Below, one piece after another: positions 43,600 to 54,522 of a DNA stretch of 64,000 bases. The DNA is from Chaetoderma sp. LZ-2023a (Eukaryota > Mollusca > Caudofoveata > Chaetodermatida > Chaetodermatidae). The number at the start of each line of letters is the position of its first letter. The first letter of the stretch is position 1. The position numbers were made by a program, and so were the translations under genes. The stretch lies in the NCBI GenBank assembly GCA_034401795.1, contig CM067367.1, positions 47,892,839 through 47,956,838 of the forward strand, in the 5' to 3' direction. The notes beneath the pieces are model-generated. The model worked only from the letters and a program-made list of their open reading frames with translations. It was not told the DNA's origin and did not search any database.

Positions 43600-44435
43600 T
43601 TTATGGCTTAGGCAATTTCTGGATTTCCTCTGAAAGATGATTCAGCAATAGTTCTGCATCTAAATGACAAGTGATTTCCGAGATGTTTTTGAACACTGAA
43701 GAAATTATAAACCCATACATAGTAGTATCACATTTATTCCATCTGATCTTTGATCGACTATTAGAATTCTTTGTTTCTTGTTGCGATGGAGTCTCGTTCT
43801 TGATGAAACTGATGTTAATGGAAAGAGCAATATCCGTACTTATCACTTATAGTGACACCACTTACAATGCTACTGGCGCAATCTTTAAACATCAAATAAT
43901 CAATCTGAGAAGGAAGTACGTTTTCCACTTTCTGAACAAAACGTGGGTTGTCTGGGATAGTTGCATGGAAGTTCTAGGCTATGCTCATTCATGAATTCTC
44001 TTAGTAATTTATCTCTTCTAATCCCTAGGTCTCTGTGTAGTGACGCATTGAAATCACCTGCTATCAAGATGTGATGCGTAGACTCGGAACATTTCGATTA
44101 TTTCCCGGAGTTCGTTAAGTACACCTGTGAACTCTATATGGCATATAAATATTTATAATGCAAATAGGGATATCAGCCAAGAGTTAGATTGCAGTGATCC
44201 GGATGCTTCCGTCAGGGAGCTTGTTAATATGTTTATTGAATTATTCCGGCCATATGACCGCAGTACCACACACCCTCTGGGTGCTTGTATAGGCGATATA
44301 GGTTCTTTATCATCACAGCATTTTGAGAGTAAATCTGAGTTATTGAAGACCTCGGAAAGTAATTGAGCTTTATATTGGTACAGCCAAAGCTCTTGTATTA
44401 AGATTATGACATTCTGTCTTGCTAAAAACTAGGAA
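43600..44435 (-). pseudogene. Endonuclease domain of the 41.0-45.7 kb LINE
   Basis: The endonuclease start is readable near 44430 (NMKFLVF), followed in another frame by VIILIQELWLYQYKAQLLSE, the usual catalytic-glutamate helix (LQEHWL in relatives). Further down come CCDDKEPISPIQAPRGCGGT and a DIPICIINIYMPY strand, both typical of apurinic-type endonucleases. Multiple stops and frame changes are present. Confidence 0.65.
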
Positions 44436-44439
44436 TTTC

Positions 44440-45670
44440 ATATTTGTTTCAGCATTCTTAGCTTTAATGGAAATTAAGGTTATCCTTGTGTCATTTGGAT
44501 TCTGTATCGCAATATCGCATTCTGGTCTCTGGATGCCTCCCTTGTTTGTAGAGGTAATATTAGCTAGATTGAACTTGGTATGTGATGAACCTAGGTTTGA
44601 AGCTTGGTTGTGAAATGATTTATATAATGACGCAGAATCGGTTACTGATGCATCATTATGTGCCGTGCTACTGGCTGTGGTCGTATGATCGGGTAACTCT
44701 TTGGTGTTTGTGGTTGGTCTAAAACATGCGGGCCCTGGAAGCTCACACGATTGTGCGGGAAGGGAGCTGAATGATGGATATAGTTTTGGCTCCCAGGGTT
44801 GACTGTTTGACAATAGCTTATATGATGTGGATGTACATGTCTCTGGAACCGTGGAGGGTGAAAAGATGGCTGATATGACCTCTGCCGCTTTTGCTAATTT
44901 GGCCCATTTGGAGTCCTTTCCCAATAATTGGGTTGTGTTGTGTAGCAATCTTTCACTCCCGCGCCTCTCTGCTGAGAGGGTGATGGACGAACTGGTTTGG
45001 CAATATAATTCTGTTTGTTTTTCTGATGGTGGCCACCGCGAATTCCTCTGGTACCCGTTCTTGTCATGATGCCATTGATCCTGCCTTTGTATGTGTACAT
45101 TCGGGTAATCTATTTCCTGTGCTTCCGTCATATTGCGCGTTTGTGGCTGATCTGCATACATATTTGGCTGGCGTTGTTGCCATCGATTTGGCCAAATGGA
45201 GTGGCCCTGCCCTAAAAAATTACGCTGATGAGCTCTTGGTTTATCTTCATGTTGCTGGCTGCTTGATTGACGTGCCTGTTTATGCCCGGATGGTATATGG
45301 GAAGAGTATTTATTCTGTCTCGTTTGCAGTTGCAATAGGAGGCAATTGTACAAGAATCGTTGGTGCTTTTGGATCTTGAAAAGTTAATTTGCTTGGTGAG
45401 ATATGGATCTGCGATGATTTCTCCATATTTTCCTACCTGTTTTCAAGCACTAAGTTCCAAGGCCATTACTCGATTATGTAGATTTTGAATATCTGTCCCA
45501 CAGTGAGCGTGCGCGGTATCGCAGCTATGTGGTATTAACTGGCCTGGAAGAGTGCCTGTACTATTCTCGCCTTGAACGGGAAGTGCTAATACCTTTAGCT
45601 TCAAAAGTCGGTTAGCCGATTGCAGCTCTTTGATCTTAAGTAGTATATAAATTAAGGGTGCAAGAACAGA
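44440..45670 (-). pseudogene. ORF1 of the 41.0-45.7 kb LINE
   Basis: ORF1 proteins bind element RNA. From about 45660 downward, the start reads LIYILLKIKELQSANRLLKL, a short coiled-coil-like helix with an I/L heptad. Then comes a long low-complexity, basic, Gln/Asn/His/Pro-rich region (for example KQARQSSSQQHEDKPRAHQR) and a Ser/Thr-rich part. I see no CCHC knuckle. The frame is broken in at least two or three places (a stop near 45420, a frame change near 45200). It runs into the endonuclease region close to 44430. Confidence 0.55.
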
Positions 45671-45750
45671 AAACTGTCAGAACAGAGGATCGCCGATCAG
45701 TGGCTACAGGAGGGAGGTGGGCTGTTAGAACAGAGATACGTTCGGCCATT

Positions 45751-45960
45751 TTCTTGCTGTACAGTAATTATGCACATACATTCCACACATTCTAACTCGG
45801 GATTGTGTCCCGAGAAAATATGCGATGCAAAAATATGCGCTTAAAACACTATCTCGCTGTTGTTATCTGTTAGATGTAATATGCCAGTTATCAGTAGGTC
45901 TGCGGCTAATAACTAGGACATAACGTCTCATCTAGGTGGTATTATATAGTGATTGAATGT
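45751..45960. other. Short spacer between LINE and microsatellite
   Basis: Unique sequence with no recognised feature. Confidence 0.4.
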
Positions 45961-45966
45961 CAGTGG

Positions 45967-46042
45967 TCTGTCTGTCTGTCTCTGTCTGTCTGTCTGTCTA
46001 CCTGCTTGCCTGCCTGCCTGCCTGCCTGCCTGTCTGTATGCC

Positions 46043-46075
<33 letters not shown>

Positions 46076-46078
46076 GCC

Positions 46079-46118
<40 letters not shown>
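45967..46118. repeat. (CTGT)n/(CTGC)n microsatellite
   Basis: About 38 tetranucleotide units, mostly CTGT with a block of CCTG in the middle. It is open in all frames on both strands, which produces spurious Cys/Val/Leu- or Gln/Thr/Asp/Arg-rich frames. Confidence 0.95.
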
Positions 46119-46120
<2 letters not shown>

Positions 46121-46199
46121 CCCCCACCTCCAGGTCGGCCCCCAACAGCATGTGATACCATCAAAATCCCCATATTAGAGAAACGCAACTGGATAGGGA

Positions 46200-48052
46200 C
46201 ACATAACTGTTATGGACATTGATGAAGTACTTCAAAATTTGGCGAGATTGTTACAGCAGGGGCTTATTAGCTATACCACCTATGCCGAGAACCTGGCAGC
46301 TCTCCTTCCCGAGAAGCCAACCCCAGTCCCACGCAGGAAGCTACCAACTACTCCCAAGAAGCCAACCCCAGCCGCACGCAGGAAGATACCAACCACTCCC
46401 GAGAAGCCAACGCGAGCCCCACGCAGGAAGCTACCAACCACTCCTGAGAAGCCAACCCCGCCTCTCCTTTCTGAGAAGGGGCCCCCAATCCAGAGCTAGA
46501 AACGCCACCAAGTTCACAGATGAGGAGATCGACAGGTTTCTTGATGCTATATTGCAGGAAATGAGTGACATAGCTCCAGGATTTGTGAAGGTCCCACATG
46601 CAATCCAGAACTATCTGTAGGGATGGAACTTCCTGGGCATGGGGAAAAAGATCCAACAGCTTTCCTGGATAAAAAAACCTGGACAAGATCGAGAGGAAGT
46701 TGTGGAAGAGGTCCTCGACCTGAAGGGGGTGAAGTTCTGAAGTTCAAGAAGAAGAATTACGGGACAGAGGTCACCACAAATCCCCTGTTCTGGTCTAAGC
46801 AGCATGCCATCCTGAAGGCAACCTCAACATCGCCAGATATCAGCCACAACGTGGTTGGTCCTACATCGATCTCCCCGCTTCGATTAAGCGAAAACTTGCT
46901 GTGGTTAATGTCCAGGACAAAGATGATGACCAATGTCTTGGCTGGTCTCTCTTGGCTGCTGCTTATCCTGCAGACAGTAATACCCAGCGGACATCGAGGT
47001 ATTTAGGGCACTGGAACACCCGTGACTTCAGCGGTTTAGGCTCTCCAACCCCTCTCCACCAGCTTACGCGTGTTGAGCAGCAGAATGGCCTGGCCATTAA
47101 TATATTCGGGCATGACAAGGGTGTTTACCCACTGCAGCTGAATGAGGCTGATCCCGTCATTCCAAGGACAAATCTGCTGCTTATCGAAAAGGGCAGCACG
47201 CAACACTATACCTGGATTAAGGGCCTGATTCGTCTGGTCTATGCTCAGAGTCGGTATAAAGGGAGAAAGCACTTCTGCGAGCGCTGTCGCCACTGTTATC
47301 CTCGCGAAGACCTTCTCATTAAGCACAAACTGGAGTGCTGCAGCATCGGTGACAGACCAATGCGCATAAGAATGCCTACAGAGGACAGGAAGATGCTACA
47401 GTTCACCAACCACCACAAGCAACTCAAGGTGCCATTCATCATCTATGCCGACTTTGATGCCCTAACAACCAAGATTAAGGGGCCAGAGGCGTATCCAGCT
47501 CAGCGCAGCACACAGAAAAAGCAACACCATGAGATCTGTGGGTTTCTCATACATTGTGGTCCGCTGCGACGGTGTCGGTGAATCACCAGTGCTGTATCGA
47601 GGAGAAGATGCAGCTAAGCACTTCCTGGATCGAGTGGCACGGGAAGAGAAGATAACGGCCGTGCTCGCCCACCCTAGGCCGATGGAGATGACTAGAGAGG
47701 ACTGGCGAGCTCATACATACACGGTCAGTTGCGATGTGTGCGACAGACCATTAGATGGGGACAGTGTCAGAGATCACTGCCACATCACTGGTCTCTACCG
47801 GGGAGCAGCACACAATGTCTGTAATCAAAAGCTGCGCCTCAACACTAAGACCACCACAATTACGGTCGTGTTCCACAACCTGCGTGGGTATGATTCTCAC
47901 CTCATCATGCAGGCCATCTCCCAAACAGAGGAACAGATCAACTGCATCCCCAACAATATGGAGAAGTACATCTCCTTCAGCCTCCGTCGGCTGCGGTTCA
48001 TCGACTCGGTCCAGTTCCTTCCAGCATCACTTAACACGCTGGTAGCTAGTTC
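46200..48052 (+). mobile_element. Polinton (Maverick)/adintovirus-type fossil: DNA polymerase B part
   Basis: The region encodes pieces of a protein-primed family B DNA polymerase. Recognisable parts, in order: a Pro-rich repeat region (46300-46480, units of EKPTPAPRRKLPTTP type), the zinc-binding motif HFCERCRHCYPREDLLIKH (47270), an Exo I-like IIYADFDAL (47440), a CxxC plus DHCHITGLYRGAAHNVC motif (47720-47820) and an Exo II-like FHNLRGYDSHLIM (47870-47910), followed by LRFIDSVQFLPASLN. This arrangement is characteristic of Polinton/adintovirus-like polymerases. The copy is broken with several breaks. The polymerase catalytic half, integrase, capsid genes and terminal repeats are not seen. 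It ends against a LINE fragment. Confidence 0.8.
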
Positions 48053-49025
48053 CACATTCTTCTTGCATGGTGTGGGACAGTTCCTTAGGTCCCGTCGAAG
48101 GAAGCCAAGTGTAGCATTAGCTTTCCTTGTAATTTTGCCTATATGGGTTGCCCATTTAAGATCGTTCACGAATTGGACACCGAGGTATGAGATATTAGTG
48201 ACCTGCTGTAAGATGGTGTTGCCAATGCTGTAGTAGTGCTGGACTTGTTTTTCACACTTAGTATATAACATTACTTTACACTGAGTTGCATGGTCCAGTC
48301 AGATGCCCAGCATTCTAATGCGTCAAGGTCTTGTTGCAGGATAGAATGGTCACGTGTTGATTTTATCTCACGATCTATTAGACAGCCATCTGCAAACAGT
48401 CGGATCTGAGATTTGGCTCTGCTTGGATGGTCGTTTATATGGCATAGAAATAGGAGAGGTCCAAAGACAGTGCCTTGAGGGACGCTGGATATGACAGGAG
48501 TTTCCTCTGATGATTCACCTTCAAGGACAACACGCATCATGCGCTTCGTGAGAAAGTACGGTAGCCATCGATGAGTGGTGCCTCTGAAGCCATACCACTC
48601 AAGTTTGTATGGAAGTTTGTCATGTGGTACTGTGTCAAAAACCTTTGAAAAATCTAGGATGCCGATGTCAACTTATGTCCCTGCATCATAGGATTTGAGC
48701 AGATCGTGAGATGTGATGAGCAGCTGGGTTTCACATGAGTAAGCAGAACGAAAACCATGGTTGAGGTTCGTTAGAGTGCTGTTTCGCTCAAGGTAGTCGA
48801 GGATGTGCTTACATATGATATGTTCTAGCAGCTTAGATGCCGCAGAGGTAAGGGAGATTGGTCGGTAGTTCTCTGCAAGATGCGTATCTCCCTTCTTGTA
48901 GACACTAGATATGTTTGCTGTAAGCCAGTCCTCTGGTTTAGTGCCAGTGTCCAAAGATTTCTGGATTATCAGGTTTAGACCAGGACAGATGTTTTCAGCA
49001 CATTCGTTTAGATACTGTCGTCATC
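48048..49025 (-). pseudogene. CR1/Jockey-group LINE fragment (RT only)
   Basis: Minus-strand reverse transcriptase pieces. 48954-48673: TANISSVYKKGDTHLAENYR, PISLTSAASKLLEHIICKHI, LNHGFRSAYSCETQLL. 48540-48271: SSVPQGTVFGPLLFLCHIND and QIRLFADGCLIDREI (FADD changed to FADG, so a catalytic Asp is lost). 48271-48050: ISYLGVQFVNDLKWATHIGK and LRRDLRNCPTPCKKNVELA. It lacks the endonuclease at one end and the C-terminus, 3' UTR and tail at the other, so it is truncated on both sides. The 3'-side truncation forms the junction with the Polinton fossil at about 48050. Confidence 0.8.
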
Positions 49026-49235
49026 TAAATCGGAACTTCAAACAGTCCTGTACGATCTTGTAGTTTTATATTGTATCAAATGAAATAATTTGACTGCGAT
49101 ATCGATAAACTTAAAACGTATGGTTTGATATATAACAATCTTGTAATAAGAAATATCAAATTAGCAATATTATTATCAGAGTCATTTGCCACGGAAATGT
49201 TTGTCTTACAGCTGAAATTAACTGAATAACTTATG
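49026..49235. other. Spacer, no gene seen
   Basis: AT-rich, nothing recognised. Confidence 0.35.
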
Positions 49236-49239
49236 CATC

Positions 49240-49640
49240 TATTGAAATTTTGACAAACACAGCTTTTGGACGCCGGCCATCTTGGCATCCAAGATAGTTG
49301 CCTGAAATATCAACCTCACAAGTCACAATGGTACCATCTGATTGCATGACGATGTAAATGTGAGTACCGCCACTTGAATTCGGCTCATAATGCATTTAGT
49401 TTTAGAGATGTTGATATAAATAGCTTCCGAATGGCGGCCATCTTGAAAAACCCAAGATGATGGCCTAAGATATCAAGCTCATAATGACTATTAAATTCAA
49501 CGACTGTATAAATGTAGGTATAGTCACTTGAATGAGGTTCATAACTCATTTAGTTTTAGAGATATTGACCAAACTAACGGCCAAATGGCAGTCATCTTAT
49601 ATCAAAGATGGCTGCCAGGTGATTGAACTAAAAATTGTAC
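49240..49640. repeat. Tandem repeat of about 160-170 bp, 2.5 units
   Basis: GGCGGCCATCTTGAAAAACC-like blocks occur at about 49269, 49438 and 49591. Each is followed by CAAGAT(A/G), ATATCAA(C/G)CTCA, GTATA-AATGTGAGTA-type text and TCATTTAGTTTTAGAGAT. The GCCATCTTGG/CCAAGAT pair makes a small hairpin in each unit, a feature shared in kind but not in sequence with the 151-bp array at 29560. Confidence 0.65.
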
Positions 49641-49915
49641 CAGTTGGATTCTAATATATTGGCGTATATGCTAATATAATATGGAGCGAAAAAAATGCAA
49701 GACTATTAAAATCTACATAATGTTCCCTAGGGCATACATTTATCATTATAATAAATTTCATAAATCCTCACCAAAAGCAAGCATTTTAGATTCATCAAGC
49801 CATAATCTATGAGGAAGTAAATGTTGCCTGCTTGTAATATTCGATGCCCATGGAATCCCACTTAGCTAAATAGGTATACTCGCAAGCACATCCCCTGGCT
49901 GCCGGCTCAATCCAA
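49641..49915. other. Spacer, no gene seen
   Basis: AT-rich, nothing recognised. Confidence 0.35.
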
Positions 49916-49917
49916 TG

Positions 49918-50270
49918 CAACTTTCCAGTTTATCCATCCAGCAGATGACGTCATAAACAAGTACGTGACGCGTAGGATGACATCATAATTAATCACAGGA
50001 TGAAATCCTCGATTTAGTCCGTCTTAAACGCTTAAAAGTCCGACACGCTGTACGAAATGTATGTCTTTGCTATTTAATAAACATTCTGTCGAATATTTTA
50101 AAACTAATTTTAGTTTCAAAATATTCAACATCTTATCTGTATAGCTTTCTGGAAATTGATAGTAAAGGAGTTCAGGGATCGATCGATCCCAACACGAGCG
50201 AGGTGTGGGTAGAGCTTAGCTAGAGATGGATGGGACATAGCTAAACTTGAAAAGGTCCATTGGGTCAATT
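49918..50270 (+). mobile_element. MITE A copy
   Basis: A good forward copy lacking part of the centre: CCAGTTTATCCATCCAGCAG, ATGACGTCATAAACAAGTAC, TCGATTTAGTCCGTCTTAAA, GCTATTTAATAAACATTCTG, TTCTGGAAATTGATAGTAA, GGATCGATCGATCCCAACAC, GAGCTTAGCTAGAGATGGAT. Confidence 0.8.
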
Positions 50271-50539
50271 ACAATACACATTTCCCAGATTGACGTCATT
50301 ACGCATGGATTCCCTTAAAGTGATGCTAATCTCATCTCAAATGTTGTATTGCACCGATAGAATATGGTTTATAGATTTCATATCATTCATATCCTGTCAC
50401 ATTCCCTGATCTGTATCGCAATTATCTGTTTTGTAATATCGAGTAAATGTTGAACAGTGATCGACACCATTTTGTCTCCTCAAGCTATTGTGTGCTATGT
50501 CGTTACGCTCTCATGCATCACATTCTTTATTATGTAATG

Positions 50540-50605
50540 CTCATCCCATTGAATATTTTGAAACTAATTTGACTGGAAGTTGTTGCTGCCTATGGCTCGT
50601 ATATA
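50540..50605 (+). mobile_element. MITE A central fragment
   Basis: GAATATTTTGAAACTAATTT then GACTGGAAGTTGTTGCTGCC. Only the left half of the central palindrome is left. Confidence 0.6.
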
Positions 50606-51160
50606 CCAAGGCAGACACACTAGGGGTTTTCTGATTGGTTGAAAAGTAAATCATGACAGCCATCATAGGGTGTACAAATGTACCAACATTTAACTACTAA
50701 ATCCTGAATATCTTTCCTTAGCGGCGTGATACAAAACTTAAAATTACCTTGATAGTTTATGGCCGACGTGTTAGACCACCTGAATAGCTATCAAGAGATG
50801 GGATTAATTATCCTTTAAATCAATTTTCAGAGGGCGTTTGATGGCTGGTGAATTGCTCAGCCAGCCACTGTCCCGCATTAAGTTACTAAATAAAAGAGTG
50901 TCTTAGACACTGCATTTTAAAGAGTTCCTATGACAAACTACAATCACAATATTATTGCGGTCATAGACCATTGTAAAAGCTCATCAAATTTTCTACACAT
51001 TCATGTATTAATTTTATTTTTATACAATTTTCACTGAGTTATTTGTAATGAATCAACCGACCAGTTAGGTGCATTTTAAAATAATAATGAGCTTGCCATT
51101 TTAAAAATATATAAAAAGTAATACAGAAATGTTTAAAGCTTTCCAGTGATGTATGTGATA
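50606..51160. other. Intergenic stretch, no gene seen
   Basis: AT-rich, nothing recognised. Confidence 0.35.
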
Positions 51161-51161
51161 T

Positions 51162-51455
51162 AGCCCGTCTTTAACTCTTAATAGTCCGACACGTTGTACG
51201 AATTGTATGTCTTTACCATTTAATAAGCATTCTGTTGAATATTTTGAAGCTAATTTAACTGGGCGCTGTTGCTGGCATAGGCAGCAACAGCACCATGCCA
51301 AATTAGTTCAACATATTTAACAGCTTACCTGTAGTCCTATAGTTTTATGGAAATTGATAGTCACGGAGTTTAGGTACCGATAGATCCCTACACGCGCGAG
51401 GTGTGGGTGGAGATTAGCTAGAGATGGGCGGGGTACAGCTAAAACTGGAAAGGTT
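51162..51455 (+). mobile_element. MITE A copy
   Basis: Starts mid-family at GCCCGTCTTTAACTCTTAAT. Both halves of the central palindrome are present: GGGCGCTGTTGCTGGC and GGCAGCAACAGCACCATGCC. It ends TTAGCTAGAGATGGGCGGGG .. AAACTGGAAAGG. Confidence 0.8.
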
Positions 51456-52705
51456 AATTGCTACATAACAACATTTCATTTACAAACAGTCACAAATAGG
51501 GACTCGACCTTGATCGTATAACTTTCCGAGCCATCATGCTTCGGTGGGTAATTACACAACACGGCCTATATATTGGATATATTATCAAAACTAAAAGGGA
51601 CTTCCTCCTGCAAGTTTGCCTGATAGACATACGATAGTTTATAGCTTGAAATGGATGTGCGCTGCGCTTGTTGTAGGCTAGATAGTGAAACCACAGACCA
51701 AATCTGCATATAGTGGCCATGTATTTTGGCACCACACGATAGTGGTTCTTTAAGATGGTGTAGTAAGACCACCGTCTCAAATAACCATCATCACGTGGCC
51801 CAAACCAATTGAATATAACTAATGAGTTCAATAATCTAAAATTTAAGACAGCATAGTCCTATAGTAGGCAAGCTGTTGACGATTTTGAAACTAAATTTGA
51901 GGTGCACGTAATTACTGCCTAGTCAAATTATTTTCATATCCAACAGAACATGTCTCAGACTAATCATCTTTCAGATTTGGGATCCTCATTTAGAGGAATA
52001 ATAGATTTTTGACAATACAACACAAATATGCGTCGCTCGGTGAATGGGTAGCTTATGCGTGTAGTCGTATAAGAACCGGAGCGTAATACAAAATTGTAAC
52101 AAGAGAATCGGCAGAACTGTTCCAGGTAAGATCTAGACGAGCGGTAACAGGTGGATCAGGTCCATAGATATCGTATATACTGGATAGATCGTTCATGACG
52201 CTCTCAAAAGAAGCATTTCAGAGTTCAGTAGCCCTATTATTCTCCCCAGATCTATAGTCTCCAAAATAATATGTTACATTAAAGTAATCAACGCATTGTG
52301 GAAAACACGTCATTTTAAATTAATTTCTGCTAGAATACTGCTCAGTACCGTATTCATCACTCTCAATCCATTGTCCTAAATTTTTTCTTAATTGAGGATT
52401 TGATATAAACAGCAGTAAGTTAATACGTGCATCATGTACGCTTGGTACTATTCCCATCCGTATAGTGAGTACATAAATAATTAAAGATGATGACTGTGGG
52501 TGCTGGGATTATATATTTAACCCTTACCACTCTGATGTCAAAAATTTTAATTTTCAAATTAAATTAATAGATGAACTGGTGTTTCATTTTCAACACATTT
52601 GGTGGAAGATGGTGCTTTTATAGACAGCAACATCGTCCACCAAAATTGTTGAGAAATGTACACCGGTTTCTTTGCTATTTACACAGTAAATGATAGAATT
52701 TTGAC
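51456..52705. other. Intergenic stretch, no gene seen
   Basis: Overlapping minus-strand frames at 51490-51831 have no motif. A weak MITE A trace (GCAAGCTGTTGACGATTTTG, CTAGTCAAATTATTTTC) lies at about 51865-51950. Confidence 0.35.
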
Positions 52706-52707
52706 AT

Positions 52708-52870
52708 CAGGGGCCAGTTTCACAAACGTGCGTAAGTTACGCCCCCCCCCCCCCCCCGTCTAACTTAGACGCTATACTTAAGTCCCGCGCCTACGTCAGT
52801 TTCATGAAAGGGGTCGTAAATAAACGCCTAAATAATAAAACGCGTAACTTAGACGCGGAGCTCTCTAGTA
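52708..52870 (+). repeat. Terminal repeat, left copy of an inverted pair
   Basis: GGGGCCAGTTTCACAAACGT at 52710 and following GCGTAAGTTACGCC match, inverted, the end of the block at 60730-60916 (GTGAAACTGGCCCC). Both blocks are rich in GTAACTTAGACGC/GCGTAAGTTACG motifs. Each could be the TIR of one 8.2-kb element or two separate MITEs in opposite orientation. The intervening DNA contains unrelated repeats. Confidence 0.6.
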
Positions 52871-54005
52871 CGTTAAGGCGAGAATCGTCGCCGCTTATGA
52901 CATGATCCAGTTGACTGCAATGTGACAGCTGTCAGTTGTTAATTTATAGTACGGGGTCAATCAGTATAAATAACTTCTAGCGCGAACCATATAGAAAGTA
53001 CAAATGCATATTCTAACGGTAGCGAGAGGACAGACAATTCAACATTCGCCGCTACATTAAACTTGGTAAGCGTTACCTAATTTCGTGTTTTATTTTGATA
53101 AACGTTGTCGACATAATCATGTTTGAATAAATCCTATAAATAGTGATTTTGTTAACATTGATTTTTCTAATGCGTTTGCCAACTAAGAAAGAAAACACCA
53201 AATGGGGTCAAGGCATAGGCATTTTTAGCACGACGTCGTACCTCTTATTACAGAGTGGCGCAGAAGGCTGAAGGCGCCTATGAGTCAACACGCTCTAAAA
53301 CGGCAGAGGGCTATTTCGCGGAAATGCCGACAAACCTGTCTATAGCGGACATACACGTCTACGACGCACACTCGCTTTTGGGACCAATTGATGATTATCC
53401 ATAAGAGTTGAGTATTACTGTTAGGAAATTACGATCACATGCCATGCATGCACCTAAAACCCCACAGCCGGTGAGCTGCAATTAGCAACCACCTATCTTA
53501 GTGACTATATTGTCCATACAGTGACCGTTATAGACAGGTTTGCAGGTATAGCTCTACCAGTGTTTCGTTGATTGAAATAACATCACCTCAAGGAAGCAGG
53601 ACTGAGATCGATAACGAGTTCACCAATGAGGGGTGGTGGGGGTGGGGGGGACACTTGGTGGCAACCCCAACTCCATCACATCCCAACCCATACTCCACAT
53701 GATTTCCTGAAGAAAACAATACCATCTGATTGCAGACCCTCACTCTCCTGTTGTTAGTTACTGTTATGGCATTGTAACCACTTCCAGTTTTTAGATTGCA
53801 TCCCTAATTGTGGAATCTTAGTACAGGATCACACACATTCTTGTGTTAAAATTTGAGCTAAAATAAATCAGTAAATTATTGTTAACACTGTTGTATGCGT
53901 TAATTCTAATTCCAATAAAGAAGGATTATTGGTTTTGAGCAGCATTTCAGAATTGTCAATTGTCATCATCATTTTATTCGTATGTTTGTGTGTGCGTTCG
54001 TCTGT
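52871..54005. other. Unique stretch, no gene seen
   Basis: Somewhat less AT-rich near 52880-53060. It includes a GT donor-like GGTAAGCG at 53066, but there is no recognisable coding sequence. No repeat family identified. Confidence 0.35.
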
Positions 54006-54009
54006 GTAG

Positions 54010-54130
54010 GTGTTGCGCGCGCGCGCGCGTGTATGTGTGTGTGGGGGGGGGGGGCTGAGGGGGAGGGGGTGGGGGGGGGGGTGTGTGTGTGCACACGCGC
54101 GCGTGTGGATGGTGTGTGTGTGTTTGTCGG
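54010..54130. repeat. (GC)n/(GT)n/(G)n simple repeats
   Basis: Mixed GCGC, GTGT and long G runs for about 120 bp. Confidence 0.9.
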
Positions 54131-54522
54131 CCTGTTTACGTGTGGTGCTCCCCATAAAAACTAATCAGATTTGACTCAAATTTTAACACAAAGAATTTTA
54201 TTGTGAAAGCGGATATCCAACATTAGCCATGATCCAATTTTTGGAAACTATTTAGCTCAAAATTTTTACATAAGAGAGGATGTGACCATACACTAGGGTT
54301 TCACAATTTTGGGCGTAACATGACAAAATCTGGCGAATAGGAAAGATGTACAATGTGATAAAAATGGCAGGGCGAGGGCCTGCAATCTCTATCTTGTTAT
54401 TGTATAAAACCAAAACAAGATAAAATGTACCATTTGCCTTTAACCATAGCAAATACCTCACAAAATGAGACACATTGCTTGTTCATGTCTTTATGCCAAA
54501 ACATGTGGGTTGTTTAGAATGT

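Larger units (their letters stand above)
41031..45750 (-). mobile_element. Nearly full-length two-ORF LINE (I/Jockey-like)
   Basis: Minus-strand non-LTR retrotransposon of about 4.7 kb with ORF1 (about 45670-44440), an endonuclease (44430-43600), a reverse transcriptase (43440-42340), a long C-terminal region to 41300 and a 3' UTR to 41031. Several frame interruptions make it inactive, but the order is complete. An I/Jockey-group assignment is suggested by the two-ORF plan, the IQELWLYQ-type endonuclease motif and RT blocks such as VRQGGILSSIHYK. The exact clade is open. Its 3' end lies against a MITE A copy. Confidence 0.75.

Noticed and set aside
45026-45379. A 117-codon plus-strand open frame
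   Set aside because: It is antisense to the recognisable ORF1 of the minus-strand LINE.
45953-46222. Cys/Leu/Val-rich and Gln/Thr/Asp/Arg-rich open frames on both strands
   Set aside because: They are translations of the (CTGT)n microsatellite, which has no stop in any frame.
53066-53073. GGTAAGCG as a splice donor of a host exon
   Set aside because: The upstream sequence has no open frame with recognisable motifs and no partner acceptor was evident.
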